In this document: positions 1-7,997 of the stretch, piece by piece | Position numbering within the stretch: the stretch's first letter is position 1 | Layout of the letters: every line of letters starts with the position of its first letter | Origin: Acidimicrobiaceae bacterium | Lineage (GTDB): Bacteria; Actinomycetota; Acidimicrobiia; Acidimicrobiales; UBA8592 | Direction of reading: 5' to 3' | Length of the DNA stretch: 54,870 nt | Assembly (NCBI GenBank): GCA_002709645.1 | Contig: PAQG01000028.1 | Location: 1-54,870 of the forward strand | The notes under the pieces: generated by a model | Told to the model about the DNA's origin: nothing | What the model saw: the letters and a program-made list of their open reading frames with translations, nothing else | Database searches by the model: none | Translations under genes and position numbers: made by a program

Positions 1-2
1 AT

Positions 3-158
3 TTTGTTGGTTCTGATTATGTTCTATCTGATCTGGAAATTGGAACAATACCCCCTCAACGCGAGGATTGGGAGGTCGGATTGTACAGAACGACAGCGTG
101 CTACGTGTATGCGCCTGGAAGTCAATTATCTGGATCTATGAGGGGAAGCGGAATCTAG
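3..158 (+). CDS. Septum-formation-like domain protein, C-terminal end only
   Basis: The window opens inside this gene; reading from base 3 gives about 51 residues before a TAG at 156-158. The tail carries a Trp, a Cys and the string SGSMRGSG, which resembles the C-terminus of actinobacterial septum-formation-domain proteins (Cys, then a Leu-Thr-Gly-Ser turn, then a Gly-Ser-Gly end). These proteins are usually membrane-anchored with an extracytoplasmic domain; their biochemical role is not well defined. The next gene starts 2 bases after the stop, so the two are probably co-translated. The family call is by eye from a short fragment; the other frames here are closed or do not look like protein. 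Confidence 0.5.
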   Translation, partial: FVGSDYVLSDLEIGTIPPQREDWEVGLYRTTACYVYAPGSQLSGSMRGSGI

Positions 159-160
159 CT

Positions 161-436
161 ATGAATAAAGACATTTCAAGCGGAAACAACGCCGATCGTG
201 ATCTACGGGAACAAAGAAAGCAAGTTTCAAAATTTGTTAAACTTGGAAAAAGAATCGGGTATTCTCTTTGGTTGATAGCTATTTGTTTGTTCTTCGTTCT
301 CTTCTTTACAGATTTTGATGGACCCTTTGTCGTAGTGTTGCTCACTTGTCTTATCTCAGGTTGTGTAGTGCTTCTACCATCTATTGTTCTCTCTTACGCA
401 GTGCGGGCCGCCGAGCGGGAAGACCGTCATACATAA
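161..436 (+). CDS. Small two-helix membrane protein, function unknown
   Basis: A 91-residue protein starting MNKDISSG. The ATG at 161 is preferred over an in-frame ATG at 68 because the longer version would overlap the upstream septum-like gene almost entirely, and a GAGGGGAAG stretch lies upstream of 161. Residues about 1-35 are charged and polar; two hydrophobic segments (roughly 38-53 and 56-78) follow, then a short charged C-terminus. This fits a small integral membrane protein. It sits directly after the septum-formation-like gene, a pairing suggesting cell-envelope function, but I do not recognise the family and assign no role. Confidence 0.6.
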   Translation: MNKDISSGNNADRDLREQRKQVSKFVKLGKRIGYSLWLIAICLFFVLFFTDFDGPFVVVLLTCLISGCVVLLPSIVLSYAVRAAEREDRHT

Positions 437-483
437 GCACTGTGATGCGCCTTAAAGGATTCTCGATCTCAGACAAACAGCTT

Positions 484-978
484 TTAGGCTACTGGAGAAA
501 TATCAATTGGTGATTCGGGAATATTTCCGTTGATAATCTCTGGGAGAAACTCTCGTAGCCTTTGAGGCAACGTTGCTTCTTCTGAGTCAAGCAGTTCATC
601 AATAGACCACCATCTCCCATCTTCAAATGCTGCTGCCTCTAACGCTTCTAGCCCTTTGGGATCCCATTCACCCGACGTTGATGAATAGGCGATATGGATT
701 CTCTCATCAGATTTAAAATGGTACATAGCGAAATCGAACTCAACATATTGAGTCCATATGCAAGGGCCAACTACAACATCAGAAAATCCGCACTCTTCAT
801 ACAGTTCTCTTCTAGCCGCATCTTCACTCTGCTCCCCTGGTTCCATCCCTCCACCAGGTATTTCCCACCATGTTCCATTCTCAGGCCTCATGGGATCTGA
901 GCCTTTCATTAGAAAAATCCGGGAAGAAGAATCAAGCACGACAACTCTTGCTGCAGGTCGGCGAAGGCTCCAGTTCAT
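484..978 (-). CDS. NUDIX hydrolase
   Basis: A 164-residue single-domain NUDIX protein. The full NUDIX box G-x5-E-x7-R-E-U-x-E-E-x-G-U is present at about residues 43-65 (GGMEPGE ... RELYEECGF), so the metal-binding glutamates are intact and it should cleave a nucleoside diphosphate linked to some other group. The N-terminus (residues 8-25) is the usual first beta strand. Substrate cannot be told from sequence. The ATG overlaps the TAA of the upstream acyl-CoA dehydrogenase by one base (TAATG), so the two are translationally coupled. Confidence 0.88.
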   Translation of the reverse strand: MNWSLRRPAARVVVLDSSSRIFLMKGSDPMRPENGTWWEIPGGGMEPGEQSEDAARRELYEECGFSDVVVGPCIWTQYVEFDFAMYHFKSDERIHIAYSSTSGEWDPKGLEALEAAAFEDGRWWSIDELLDSEEATLPQRLREFLPEIINGNIPESPIDISPVA

Positions 979-2237
979 TAGTTTTTCGGTAATTCTACGA
1001 ATGGAGTTTCTTTAGGGTGACCAGGCTCTTTAGGTAAACCAAGGATCCGTTCTCCAATAATATTTCGTTGAACTTGATCTGTGCCTCCATAAATTGATGG
1101 GGCTGGTGAAAACATTGTTACTTCGTTAACCCAACTTCCATGATCCACTTCCGAAGCAGCCAACATTCCATCTGCACCTATGACCTTGTTCCCGACCTCA
1201 CGAAATCGGCGATATAACTCGCTCATCATCAATTTTCCTATATTCCCCTCAGCACCAGTTCTATTTGCATTTGTTTTCGCACGTATCATATTTAAACGGT
1301 TTACTTCAACAAGAGTATGCAGCTTCATCATCTCATCACGGACAACTGGATTCTTATCTTGTCCAAGTTTGCGCGATAACTCAAGCAACTGCTCAAGCAG
1401 TCGAGGTCCAATTACAGGTGTTCCACCCCGCCCATTTGATCGGCTACTCGAAACAAGATCCCCAACTCTTCTTTGCAATTGTCCGGCGATAGACCCAGGC
1501 ATAGTAGTTGGAACTGGAATAGTTCCGCTTCCTAGGTGAGACCTTTCGAACATCAAGGTGGAATTAGCTACCCGCCATCCGTTTGACTTCCCTCCGATAA
1601 GAGAATCATCGGGAACACGACCATCAGTGATAAATACTTCATTGAAAAGAGCCCTTCCTGTCATTTCGGTAAGAGGCCTTACATCCACCCCTTTCTGTTT
1701 CATACTGAAAGCAAAATAGGAGATTCCTTGATGTTTAGGTAGGTCAGGGTCGGTTCGGGCAATAAGCATTCCCATGTCTGCTATTTGACCGCCGGAGGTC
1801 CATACCTTCTGACCATTAATTACCCACTCATCGCCATCTTGTTCAGCTTTGCATTGCAACCCAGCTAGATCTGAACCTGCGCCTGGTTCAGAGAAAAGTT
1901 GACACCATGCGTGTTGCCCATTCAATATTTTAGGAACGAAAGCTGCGATTTGTTCTTCAGTCCCGTGTGCCGCAATCGTTGGAGCAGCCAGCATCATGCC
2001 TAACCCAGTAGGCGGCCCCAGAACATTTTTCTCAGCAATAACGCGCAGAGCCGCATGATTTAATGCTCTACTCCATCCACGACCTCCTGCTTCTTCAGGA
2101 AGCATCGTATGAGAAAGTTTGGCATCAGCCATCAGTTGCCACCATTCAGCGACAGTTAGATCAGGATTCCAGTTTTGATCAATCCAGTCGGAGACTTCAT
2201 TTGTAACTTCAGATTCACTTATTTCTTTCACTACCAT
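978..2237 (-). CDS. Acyl-CoA dehydrogenase family protein
   Basis: A 419-residue flavoprotein of the acyl-CoA dehydrogenase fold, expected to oxidise an acyl-CoA to the 2-enoyl-CoA. Visible landmarks are an N-terminal helical domain (about 1-110), the FAD/substrate loop LFSEPGAGSDLAGL near residue 115 followed by INGQKVWTSGG, and the C-terminal flavin-binding motif QVQRNIIGERILGLP. At the position where medium-chain enzymes carry their catalytic Glu (Tyr-Glu-Gly-Thr) this protein has YGGT. That is common in actinobacterial FadE proteins, whose base lies elsewhere or in a partner subunit. It is followed with one-base overlap by a NUDIX gene. The substrate is unknown. Confidence 0.9.
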   Translation of the reverse strand: MVVKEISESEVTNEVSDWIDQNWNPDLTVAEWWQLMADAKLSHTMLPEEAGGRGWSRALNHAALRVIAEKNVLGPPTGLGMMLAAPTIAAHGTEEQIAAFVPKILNGQHAWCQLFSEPGAGSDLAGLQCKAEQDGDEWVINGQKVWTSGGQIADMGMLIARTDPDLPKHQGISYFAFSMKQKGVDVRPLTEMTGRALFNEVFITDGRVPDDSLIGGKSNGWRVANSTLMFERSHLGSGTIPVPTTMPGSIAGQLQRRVGDLVSSSRSNGRGGTPVIGPRLLEQLLELSRKLGQDKNPVVRDEMMKLHTLVEVNRLNMIRAKTNANRTGAEGNIGKLMMSELYRRFREVGNKVIGADGMLAASEVDHGSWVNEVTMFSPAPSIYGGTDQVQRNIIGERILGLPKEPGHPKETPFVELPKN

Positions 2238-2315
2238 CTCCTGAACGCTTAAATCTCTATATTGGTATCTTATCGTCGGCGAGTCCCATTCTTTAAACTC
2301 GCGTTGGAACGGGTA

Positions 2316-3113
2316 TCACTGACGTTTAGGAAGAACATTAATAGCTGCGCCTTCTTTATGGATGAGAACATTTGCGCCGTAAATTTCTTTAAGCGACTCT
2401 TCAGTGATGATCTCGGTAGGGTTACCTGAGTGAGCGATATCCCCGTTAACAAAAAGTGCCATTGATGTCCCATATTGAGAGGCAAGAGTTAGGTCATGAA
2501 AAGCACTTAGAACAGTAAGCCCAAGGTTTTTCCGTTGCAAATCAACTAATTCAAGGACTTCTTGTTGATGCCCGAGATCAAGCGCTGTTGTTGGTTCGTC
2601 TAAGAGGAGCAATTTGGGTTGTTGGACGAGGGCACGAGCGATTATCACTCTCTGACGCTCGCCTCCTGACATTTCAGTGACGAACCTGTTAGCAACTGTG
2701 CCAAGAGCTAGATCTGATATGACAGATGTAGCGAGATTGACATCGTCTTTGGTCGGCTGGTACCCGCGCCCTAAGTACGGAGTTCTTCCGAGAAGGACGT
2801 AATCTAGAACACGCACCCTTGGTGGAATAATGGGTATTTGGGGAACAATTGAGATGATTTGTGCGCGCATTCGGGGGGTTAAGCTTTTGAGTTCTTCCCC
2901 CTGAAAACGCATTGACCCTTGCGATTCTACTAAGCCCGCTATTGCTCGAAGGAAACTTGATTTTCCCGAACCATTTGGGCCAATTATTGAAAGCCATTCT
3001 CCATCTTCAACGCGAATGCTTACTGAATTAACAACTTTTTTGTCACCGAGTTCAACCGTTATTGAATCTATGTCAAGACCGTTAGGAATTCTTGTCTCTT
3101 TAGATAATCCCAT
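2316..3113 (-). CDS. btuD: Corrinoid/iron-siderophore-type ABC transporter ATPase (BtuD-like)
   Basis: A 265-residue ABC ATPase. Walker A GPNGSGKS is at 45-52, the signature MSGGERQRV at 148-156, and Walker B LLLLDEPT at about 168-175, followed by the family-typical D-loop and switch His (SAFHD). The length and the Q-loop environment fit the FecE/FhuC/BtuD branch. A near-perfect AAGGAGGT lies 5 bases before the ATG. The gene overlaps the end of the permease gene by 14 bases. Vitamin B12 rather than iron is inferred from the cobalamin riboswitch heading the operon; sequence alone does not separate these substrates. Confidence 0.88.
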   Translation of the reverse strand: MGLSKETRIPNGLDIDSITVELGDKKVVNSVSIRVEDGEWLSIIGPNGSGKSSFLRAIAGLVESQGSMRFQGEELKSLTPRMRAQIISIVPQIPIIPPRVRVLDYVLLGRTPYLGRGYQPTKDDVNLATSVISDLALGTVANRFVTEMSGGERQRVIIARALVQQPKLLLLDEPTTALDLGHQQEVLELVDLQRKNLGLTVLSAFHDLTLASQYGTSMALFVNGDIAHSGNPTEIITEESLKEIYGANVLIHKEGAAINVLPKRQ

Positions 3114-4161
3114 CTGACCTCCTTAGAACGAATAGGAAAAAGGGAGCACCAAAGAATGCCGTAACGACACCGATGGGGAGTTCTGCTGGCGACTGTAGCG
3201 TTCGTGCAAGAAGATCCGTTAAGACTAGAAAAGAAGCCCCAATGATTAACGACAACGGAACAACTATTCGGTTAGAGGCTCCTACAACTAGTCGAACTGC
3301 GTGAGGGACAATAATCCCTACAAAAGCGATTAAGCCACTTACTGCTACCGCCGATGCCGCAGCTAATGAAGCTGCTCCTATCACCAGCCAGCGGACGCGT
3401 TCGGGACGAATACCTAAGGATAATGCTTCCTCTTCTCCAACAGCTAAGACATCAAGAGTTCCCCTCATCGCAATCATGACGAGCACCGATACTGCTGCAT
3501 ATGGAAGAATCATTATTACTTCGTCCCAGCCGCTTGTGCTTAGTCTTCCAAGTATCCAGCTGTAGACCTGTCTTAAAGTAGTTGATTCTCTCTGCTGAAT
3601 GTATGTCTGTATGGCGGTAAAGAGGGACGCTACAGCAACTCCGGCGAGAAGTAAGCTCGCAGTGCTAGTTGATCTTGCGACTGCGCCTCCAACTGCAAGC
3701 GTGATACCAACTGCTACTGCAGAACCTAAAAAAGCTGCTATCGGGAGAGTATCAAACATTCCTTCTCCATTCGTAGCTCCTGAAACAATAGCTACGGTCG
3801 CCCCCAACCCTGCGCCAGCTGCTACACCTAACAGATAGGGGTCGGCAAGGGGGTTTCGGAACACACCTTGGTACGAAGCTCCAGCTATAGCAAGAAGTCC
3901 ACCAACAATTAATCCAAGTACGATCCTTGGAAGACGGACATCCCAAATAATTGCTGCTTCAACCTGCGATAGCCCAGAATCAATAGAGATTCCGGGTATA
4001 CGGTCAAGGATTTCGAAAAGTATTCTGTCCGGCCTTATTGAAACAGGGCCTAACATTAAACTAGCCAAAATTGAAAGCAGGAGTATGCAAGAGGCACCTG
4101 CTACTAACCTTTTTGTTAGTTTCGCAGGTTCAAACCCCAGGAGTTGGTTATCTTTAGTCAA
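3100..4161 (-). CDS. btuC: FecCD-family ABC permease, probable corrinoid importer (BtuC-like)
   Basis: A 353-residue integral membrane protein of the FecCD/BtuC family with about nine or ten hydrophobic segments. The family signature NPLADPYLLGVAAGAG is near residue 110, and the cytoplasmic coupling region (GEEEALSLGI) is near residue 245. It should form a homodimeric channel with the ATPase encoded just downstream. The apparent start is a TTG at 4161 that overlaps the stop of the binding-protein gene by 8 bases; no Met occurs early enough in the frame to replace it. It is the middle gene of a btuF-btuC-btuD order under a cobalamin riboswitch. Confidence 0.88.
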   Translation of the reverse strand: MTKDNQLLGFEPAKLTKRLVAGASCILLLSILASLMLGPVSIRPDRILFEILDRIPGISIDSGLSQVEAAIIWDVRLPRIVLGLIVGGLLAIAGASYQGVFRNPLADPYLLGVAAGAGLGATVAIVSGATNGEGMFDTLPIAAFLGSAVAVGITLAVGGAVARSTSTASLLLAGVAVASLFTAIQTYIQQRESTTLRQVYSWILGRLSTSGWDEVIMILPYAAVSVLVMIAMRGTLDVLAVGEEEALSLGIRPERVRWLVIGAASLAAASAVAVSGLIAFVGIIVPHAVRLVVGASNRIVVPLSLIIGASFLVLTDLLARTLQSPAELPIGVVTAFFGAPFFLFVLRRSDGII

Positions 4162-5125
4162 CTTGTTCCATAGCGATAACTATCGCTTCTAAGAATTCAA
4201 CTACACGAGGACCCCATCTTGAAGCTACATCGTCGTCTAATTCAATTATTTTTTGACTTTGCACTGCTGTGAGAGATCCCCACCCGTTTCTTTGTGAAAC
4301 GGTCTCGATGCTTTGTGCACAGCATTTTGTATCAGCGAGAAAGATTAGATCTGGATCTTGAGAAAGAATGTACTCCTCTGAAAGTTGCGGATATCCGGAT
4401 CCAGCTGAATCAGCAGCGTCAGCAATATTTTCTAAACCAAGCATGTCATAAACTTGCCCGATAAATGTTGCGGAAGTTACCGAGTAATAGGTTTGGTCTA
4501 GTTCATGGTAGAAACGCAATGACTCTAAATTACGTGTCCGAACTATTAAGCGATTTACCTCTTCTCTCATTGATTGGACTTGTGCCATCGCAGACTCGTT
4601 ATTATCAGTCACTAAGCCTAATTGCTCTATTTGTTGATATGTATCTTCAAGAGTTGCTGCTGCATATTGCGGAAGTGAGGGAATCCCTACATTCGCTAAA
4701 CCTTGTTCAATATCTTCTGGAAGGTACGAATGAACGACAAGGTCTGGTTCCAAAGCAAGAATTGCTTCTAGGTTTGGTGAATAACCAGATATTCCTGACA
4801 TGGGAGCTTCAGGTGGATAGTTTGACTGGTCGTCAACAGCAAGAACTTGATCACCGGCACCTACTGCAAAGAGAATTTCAGTAGCTGTAGGAGACAAACT
4901 CAAGATTTTCATTGGTTTCTCTTCAATCCTTATTTCCCCAGTAGTTGTTTCTAGTACAAGTGGATAAATGCTTTGAACAGTTTCGCTATTGGCTTGCATG
5001 GAAGTTGGGATGTTGGAGCGTTCACCACTTGCCTGTATTCCCGATGTGCTACTTGAGCAGCTAAAAGCTGGAATTACTAAAGTTAGAGTTGCTATCAACA
5101 CTGTAAGTTTTTTTCTATTTTTCAT
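4154..5125 (-). CDS. btuF: Periplasmic-type corrinoid-binding lipoprotein (BtuF-like)
   Basis: A 324-residue cluster A-III (helical backbone) substrate-binding protein. It starts with a lipoprotein signal peptide, MKNRKKL plus a hydrophobic run ending at Cys near residue 24, then a Ser/Thr-rich linker. The first lobe carries the typical RILSLSPTATE-like strand-helix (here KILSLSPTATEILFAVG); the second lobe follows a long linking helix. The ATG at 5123-5125 is chosen over a longer in-frame start at 5272 because it directly precedes the signal peptide, has GGGAAGG as ribosome-binding site, and lies below the riboswitch, which the longer version would overlap. Confidence 0.87.
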   Translation of the reverse strand: MKNRKKLTVLIATLTLVIPAFSCSSSTSGIQASGERSNIPTSMQANSETVQSIYPLVLETTTGEIRIEEKPMKILSLSPTATEILFAVGAGDQVLAVDDQSNYPPEAPMSGISGYSPNLEAILALEPDLVVHSYLPEDIEQGLANVGIPSLPQYAAATLEDTYQQIEQLGLVTDNNESAMAQVQSMREEVNRLIVRTRNLESLRFYHELDQTYYSVTSATFIGQVYDMLGLENIADAADSAGSGYPQLSEEYILSQDPDLIFLADTKCCAQSIETVSQRNGWGSLTAVQSQKIIELDDDVASRWGPRVVEFLEAIVIAMEQVD

Positions 5126-5162
5126 GGATACCTTCCCTCGGGTGGCAGTTGACTGGGTATCC
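5126..5162 (-). promoter_or_regulatory. Hairpin able to mask the btuF ribosome-binding site
   Basis: In the transcript, GGATACC (5162 to 5156) can pair with GGTATCC (5132 to 5126), which abuts the btuF AUG at 5125. The 23-base loop plus stem contains the GAGGGAAGG ribosome-binding site. A seven-base perfect stem closing right at the start codon suggests a translational on/off switch downstream of the cobalamin riboswitch. The pairing is seen in the sequence; the switching role is inferred. Confidence 0.5.
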
Positions 5163-5194
5163 AGCAACGAACTTGTCCTAACCTCGAGAATGTT

Positions 5195-5298
5195 CGTTTT
5201 GTCGTGGACTCGACCGGACTTATTCCTTGCTTGCGCTGAGACTTTACCGTTGCGGGACAGTGCCGGAATCAACCGGACTTCGGAACCGCGACAAAAAA
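5195..5298 (-). promoter_or_regulatory. Cobalamin riboswitch (compact form)
   Basis: Reading the minus strand, the segment contains the cobalamin riboswitch core TGATTCCGGCACTGTCCCGC, followed by AACGGTAA and by CAGCGCAAGC. All of these match the conserved four-way-junction region of the class. The ends TTTTTTGTCG (near 5298) and CGACAAAACG (near 5195) can form the closing P1 helix. At about 104 bases it is shorter than the classical btuB type and closer to the compact Cbl-II variants. It lies 70 bases upstream of the btuF start, so corrinoid binding should reduce expression of the importer. Confidence 0.85.
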
Positions 5299-5367
5299 TA
5301 TTTTATTTTCAGATTCACATTGTAGCTTGATACAAAGTTCCTCGCATCACCTAAGTGTTCTTTGTAT

Positions 5368-6126
5368 TCAGAGAATTTGGCTAAGGAATAGCTTCGTTCT
5401 GTCTTCGGTTGGGTTCGTGAAGAAGTGCTCAGGAGTTCCAACTTCTACGATTTCACCCGATTCCATGAAAATAATTCTGTCTGCCACTTCTCGCGCAAAG
5501 CCCATTTCATGGGTCACTACCATCATCGTCATCCCACCATGGGCAAGGTCCTTCATGACGTCCAGAACTTCCTTGATCATTTCTGGGTCAAGAGCTGATG
5601 TGGGTTCATCAAAGAGCATGATCCGAGGCTCCATAGCAAGTGCTCTTGCAATCGCTACTCGTTGTTGCTGCCCTCCTGATAATTGTCCAGGATATTTTTC
5701 TGCTTGTTCGGGGATTCCTACCATTTCTAATAGCTCTTCAGCTTTTTTTTCTGCTGCTGCTTTTGGCATCTTCCTAACCCACTTAGGCGCAAGCGTGACA
5801 TTGTCAATGACACTTAGATGCGGGAAGAGGTTAAATTGTTGGAAAACCATACCGACTTCTGAACGAATTTTCTCTATATTTCTCAAGTCGTTCGTTAATT
5901 CCACCCCATCAACAATGATTGTTCCTTGTTGATGTGCTTCAAGACGGTTGATACATCGAATCAATGTTGATTTCCCAGATCCTGAAGGGCCTAGAACTAC
6001 AACAACTTCTTGTTCTGCAATCGTTGCGGAAACATCTTTCAGCGCTTGAAAATCCCCGTACCATTTATCAACGTTTTCGCAAACGATCATGTCTGCCCGG
6101 TTTGTGTTTGCTGCTTCCGTGCTCAT
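5368..6126 (-). CDS. aapP: Polar amino acid ABC transporter ATPase (AapP/GlnQ-like)
   Basis: A 252-residue ATPase. Walker A GPSGSGKS is at 46-53, the signature LSGGQQQ at 149-155, and Walker [14 protein letters not shown] near 169-181. The sequence [25 protein letters not shown] is typical of the polar amino acid (PAAT) branch, so the whole cassette should import glutamate-, aspartate- or general L-amino acids. It is the last gene of the aapJ-aapQ-aapM-aapP series, 52 bases below aapM. GAGAGG lies about 9 bases before the ATG. Confidence 0.92.
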   Translation of the reverse strand: MSTEAANTNRADMIVCENVDKWYGDFQALKDVSATIAEQEVVVVLGPSGSGKSTLIRCINRLEAHQQGTIIVDGVELTNDLRNIEKIRSEVGMVFQQFNLFPHLSVIDNVTLAPKWVRKMPKAAAEKKAEELLEMVGIPEQAEKYPGQLSGGQQQRVAIARALAMEPRIMLFDEPTSALDPEMIKEVLDVMKDLAHGGMTMMVVTHEMGFAREVADRIIFMESGEIVEVGTPEHFFTNPTEDRTKLFLSQIL

Positions 6127-6178
6127 AATGCACTACCTCTCTTTACTACGCTAGCAGTTACTTTAATGCTTCTATTAC

Positions 6179-7996
6179 TCATCGTTCTCCTAGCCCGACA
6201 CGTTCTTCTAGACGTTGACTGTATTTTGACATTGAGAATGCCACTATGAAATAGATAACTGAGACGAGCAACAAGCCCTCCCTCTTTACACCCAAGAATT
6301 CTGTTTGGGCGGGAACAACATTGTTTGCTATTCGGAGTATGTCATAGGCTCCGATAATCGCGACTAGGGAAGTTTCTTTGAAAACTCCGATAGCTTGACC
6401 TACTAATGGTGGGATGGAAACACGAAGGGCTTGAGGGAGTACGATAAACCCTGTGCGTTGGCTGGTGGTCAAACCTATCGCGTCAGCTGCTTCATATTGT
6501 CCTCGCATTACTGATTGGAGCCCGCCACGTACATTTTCTGCTAAGTATGCGGCGCTAAATAGGGTATAGCCAGTAACGATTGCCGCTAATTCTGCTATTT
6601 CCATTCCTTGAGGAAGAAAGAGGGGCAAAATATTTGAGAAAAAGAAGAGGATAGTGATAAGTGGGACTCCCCGAATGGATTCTATATAGCCGGTGCAGAG
6701 AACACGGGCGATAGGCATAGATGATGTCCTCCCGAGTGCTAGAAGGACCCCCAGTGGAAAACTCAATAGGAGTGTAAGTATCGCTACAAAGAGTGTTAGG
6801 GAAAATCCACCTAGGTATGTCGGTCCCTGGAGTTCAAGAGTTGAAGGGGAATTAACAGCCGTGATTAACCAATGTGAGATAAGAATCAAGATGGCCCAAC
6901 CCGTTACGAACTTGAGTCGTGTTTTTCTATCAGCCGCAAAATTTGGAGCGATTAAAGCTGCGAGGGCGAGTAGAACAAAACTTATCCGAACTTTCTGCAG
7001 CATTGGATACCAGCCAAAGAAGGCAGCGACCCAGTTAAATACTCCAAAGATAAGCAGAGCTATCGCTGTTAGCCGACCTATTTCTCCTAGCGATGGTTTC
7101 GCTAACATGAAAAGTATCCCACCGCCGACGAAGATAAATAGGGCAGCTAAGGGTATGTCGGTGGAAACTATGTGACCATAATCAAAGTCTGGGTCTCGAA
7201 GCACTATCCAGTTCAGAATGAATGGGGAAAGAAGCCATAACCCGACGAGACAAGCTTTTGCTTGTGCGATTGGAAGCGATTCTCGCACCAAATTCGTTAG
7301 GCAATATGTTCCTACTAACAAAAGCCACATCACCGTGAAAGGCAATTTGGTACTCATTGCTACTGTTCTTCCTGTTTCTGCGACCAACTCACCATTTGTG
7401 AAGGCGTAATGTCCAAATGGGACAACCCATAAGCTGAGGACGAGTATTCCGAGAAACCCAAATGAGAATGGTACCGTGGGGATGGTATGTAACGTTTCTG
7501 TTGTTTTATTTTTAGCTCTCTGCCATAACCCAAGGCCACCAGCAATAAGTAATGCTCCCGCTATAACCCATCCGAGTCGAGACGATGCAGATATAGGTGC
7601 AAGTGCTGCGAATACGGCTAATCCGAGTCCAGTACTCATGACCCAGTTAGATATTTTTTTAACCGATAGTCGCCCTTTCCCGCTCCAAATCGCCAACGAT
7701 AGGCCAGTTAAGACCATAAGGCATCCGAGAGTAAACCAGACTCGAACAAACTGGTTAGCTGGGTACCCTTGAGCCATAAGTAGACGCATGTTGGTTGCTA
7801 CTGCTTCCCATCTTCGCTCACCACTGAGAACAAATCCTAAAATGCCTCGTATCGCGTACAAGGTAAAAATGCCAAAGATAATTGTAAGGATTGTGTTTGG
7901 AATATTAGAAAAGAGATTCTGCCGGATCCATTCACTTGGGGAGCGGCTAACTTCTTCAGGGCGTTTTCCAGTTTTGATAGAGGTCATTTCACTCAT
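6179..7996 (-). CDS. aapM: Amino acid ABC transporter permease, AapM-like with extended N-terminal membrane region
   Basis: A 605-residue membrane protein. The last 225 residues or so form a standard amino-acid permease domain with the EAA loop EAADAIGLTTSQRTGFIVLP and a preceding ESIRGVPLITILFF segment. The first roughly 375 residues hold about ten further hydrophobic segments without the loop. Rhizobial AapM is near 384 residues, so the N-terminal part is much expanded; its role is unknown. The ATG is 1 base beyond the aapQ stop, with GGAG about 7 bases upstream, so the two permeases are coupled. Confidence 0.85.
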   Translation of the reverse strand: MSEMTSIKTGKRPEEVSRSPSEWIRQNLFSNIPNTILTIIFGIFTLYAIRGILGFVLSGERRWEAVATNMRLLMAQGYPANQFVRVWFTLGCLMVLTGLSLAIWSGKGRLSVKKISNWVMSTGLGLAVFAALAPISASSRLGWVIAGALLIAGGLGLWQRAKNKTTETLHTIPTVPFSFGFLGILVLSLWVVPFGHYAFTNGELVAETGRTVAMSTKLPFTVMWLLLVGTYCLTNLVRESLPIAQAKACLVGLWLLSPFILNWIVLRDPDFDYGHIVSTDIPLAALFIFVGGGILFMLAKPSLGEIGRLTAIALLIFGVFNWVAAFFGWYPMLQKVRISFVLLALAALIAPNFAADRKTRLKFVTGWAILILISHWLITAVNSPSTLELQGPTYLGGFSLTLFVAILTLLLSFPLGVLLALGRTSSMPIARVLCTGYIESIRGVPLITILFFFSNILPLFLPQGMEIAELAAIVTGYTLFSAAYLAENVRGGLQSVMRGQYEAADAIGLTTSQRTGFIVLPQALRVSIPPLVGQAIGVFKETSLVAIIGAYDILRIANNVVPAQTEFLGVKREGLLLVSVIYFIVAFSMSKYSQRLEERVGLGER

Positions 7997-7997
7997 C

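Noticed and set aside
5126-5272. 49 extra N-terminal residues for the BtuF-like protein
   Set aside because: They would be translated from riboswitch sequence and place the signal peptide internally.
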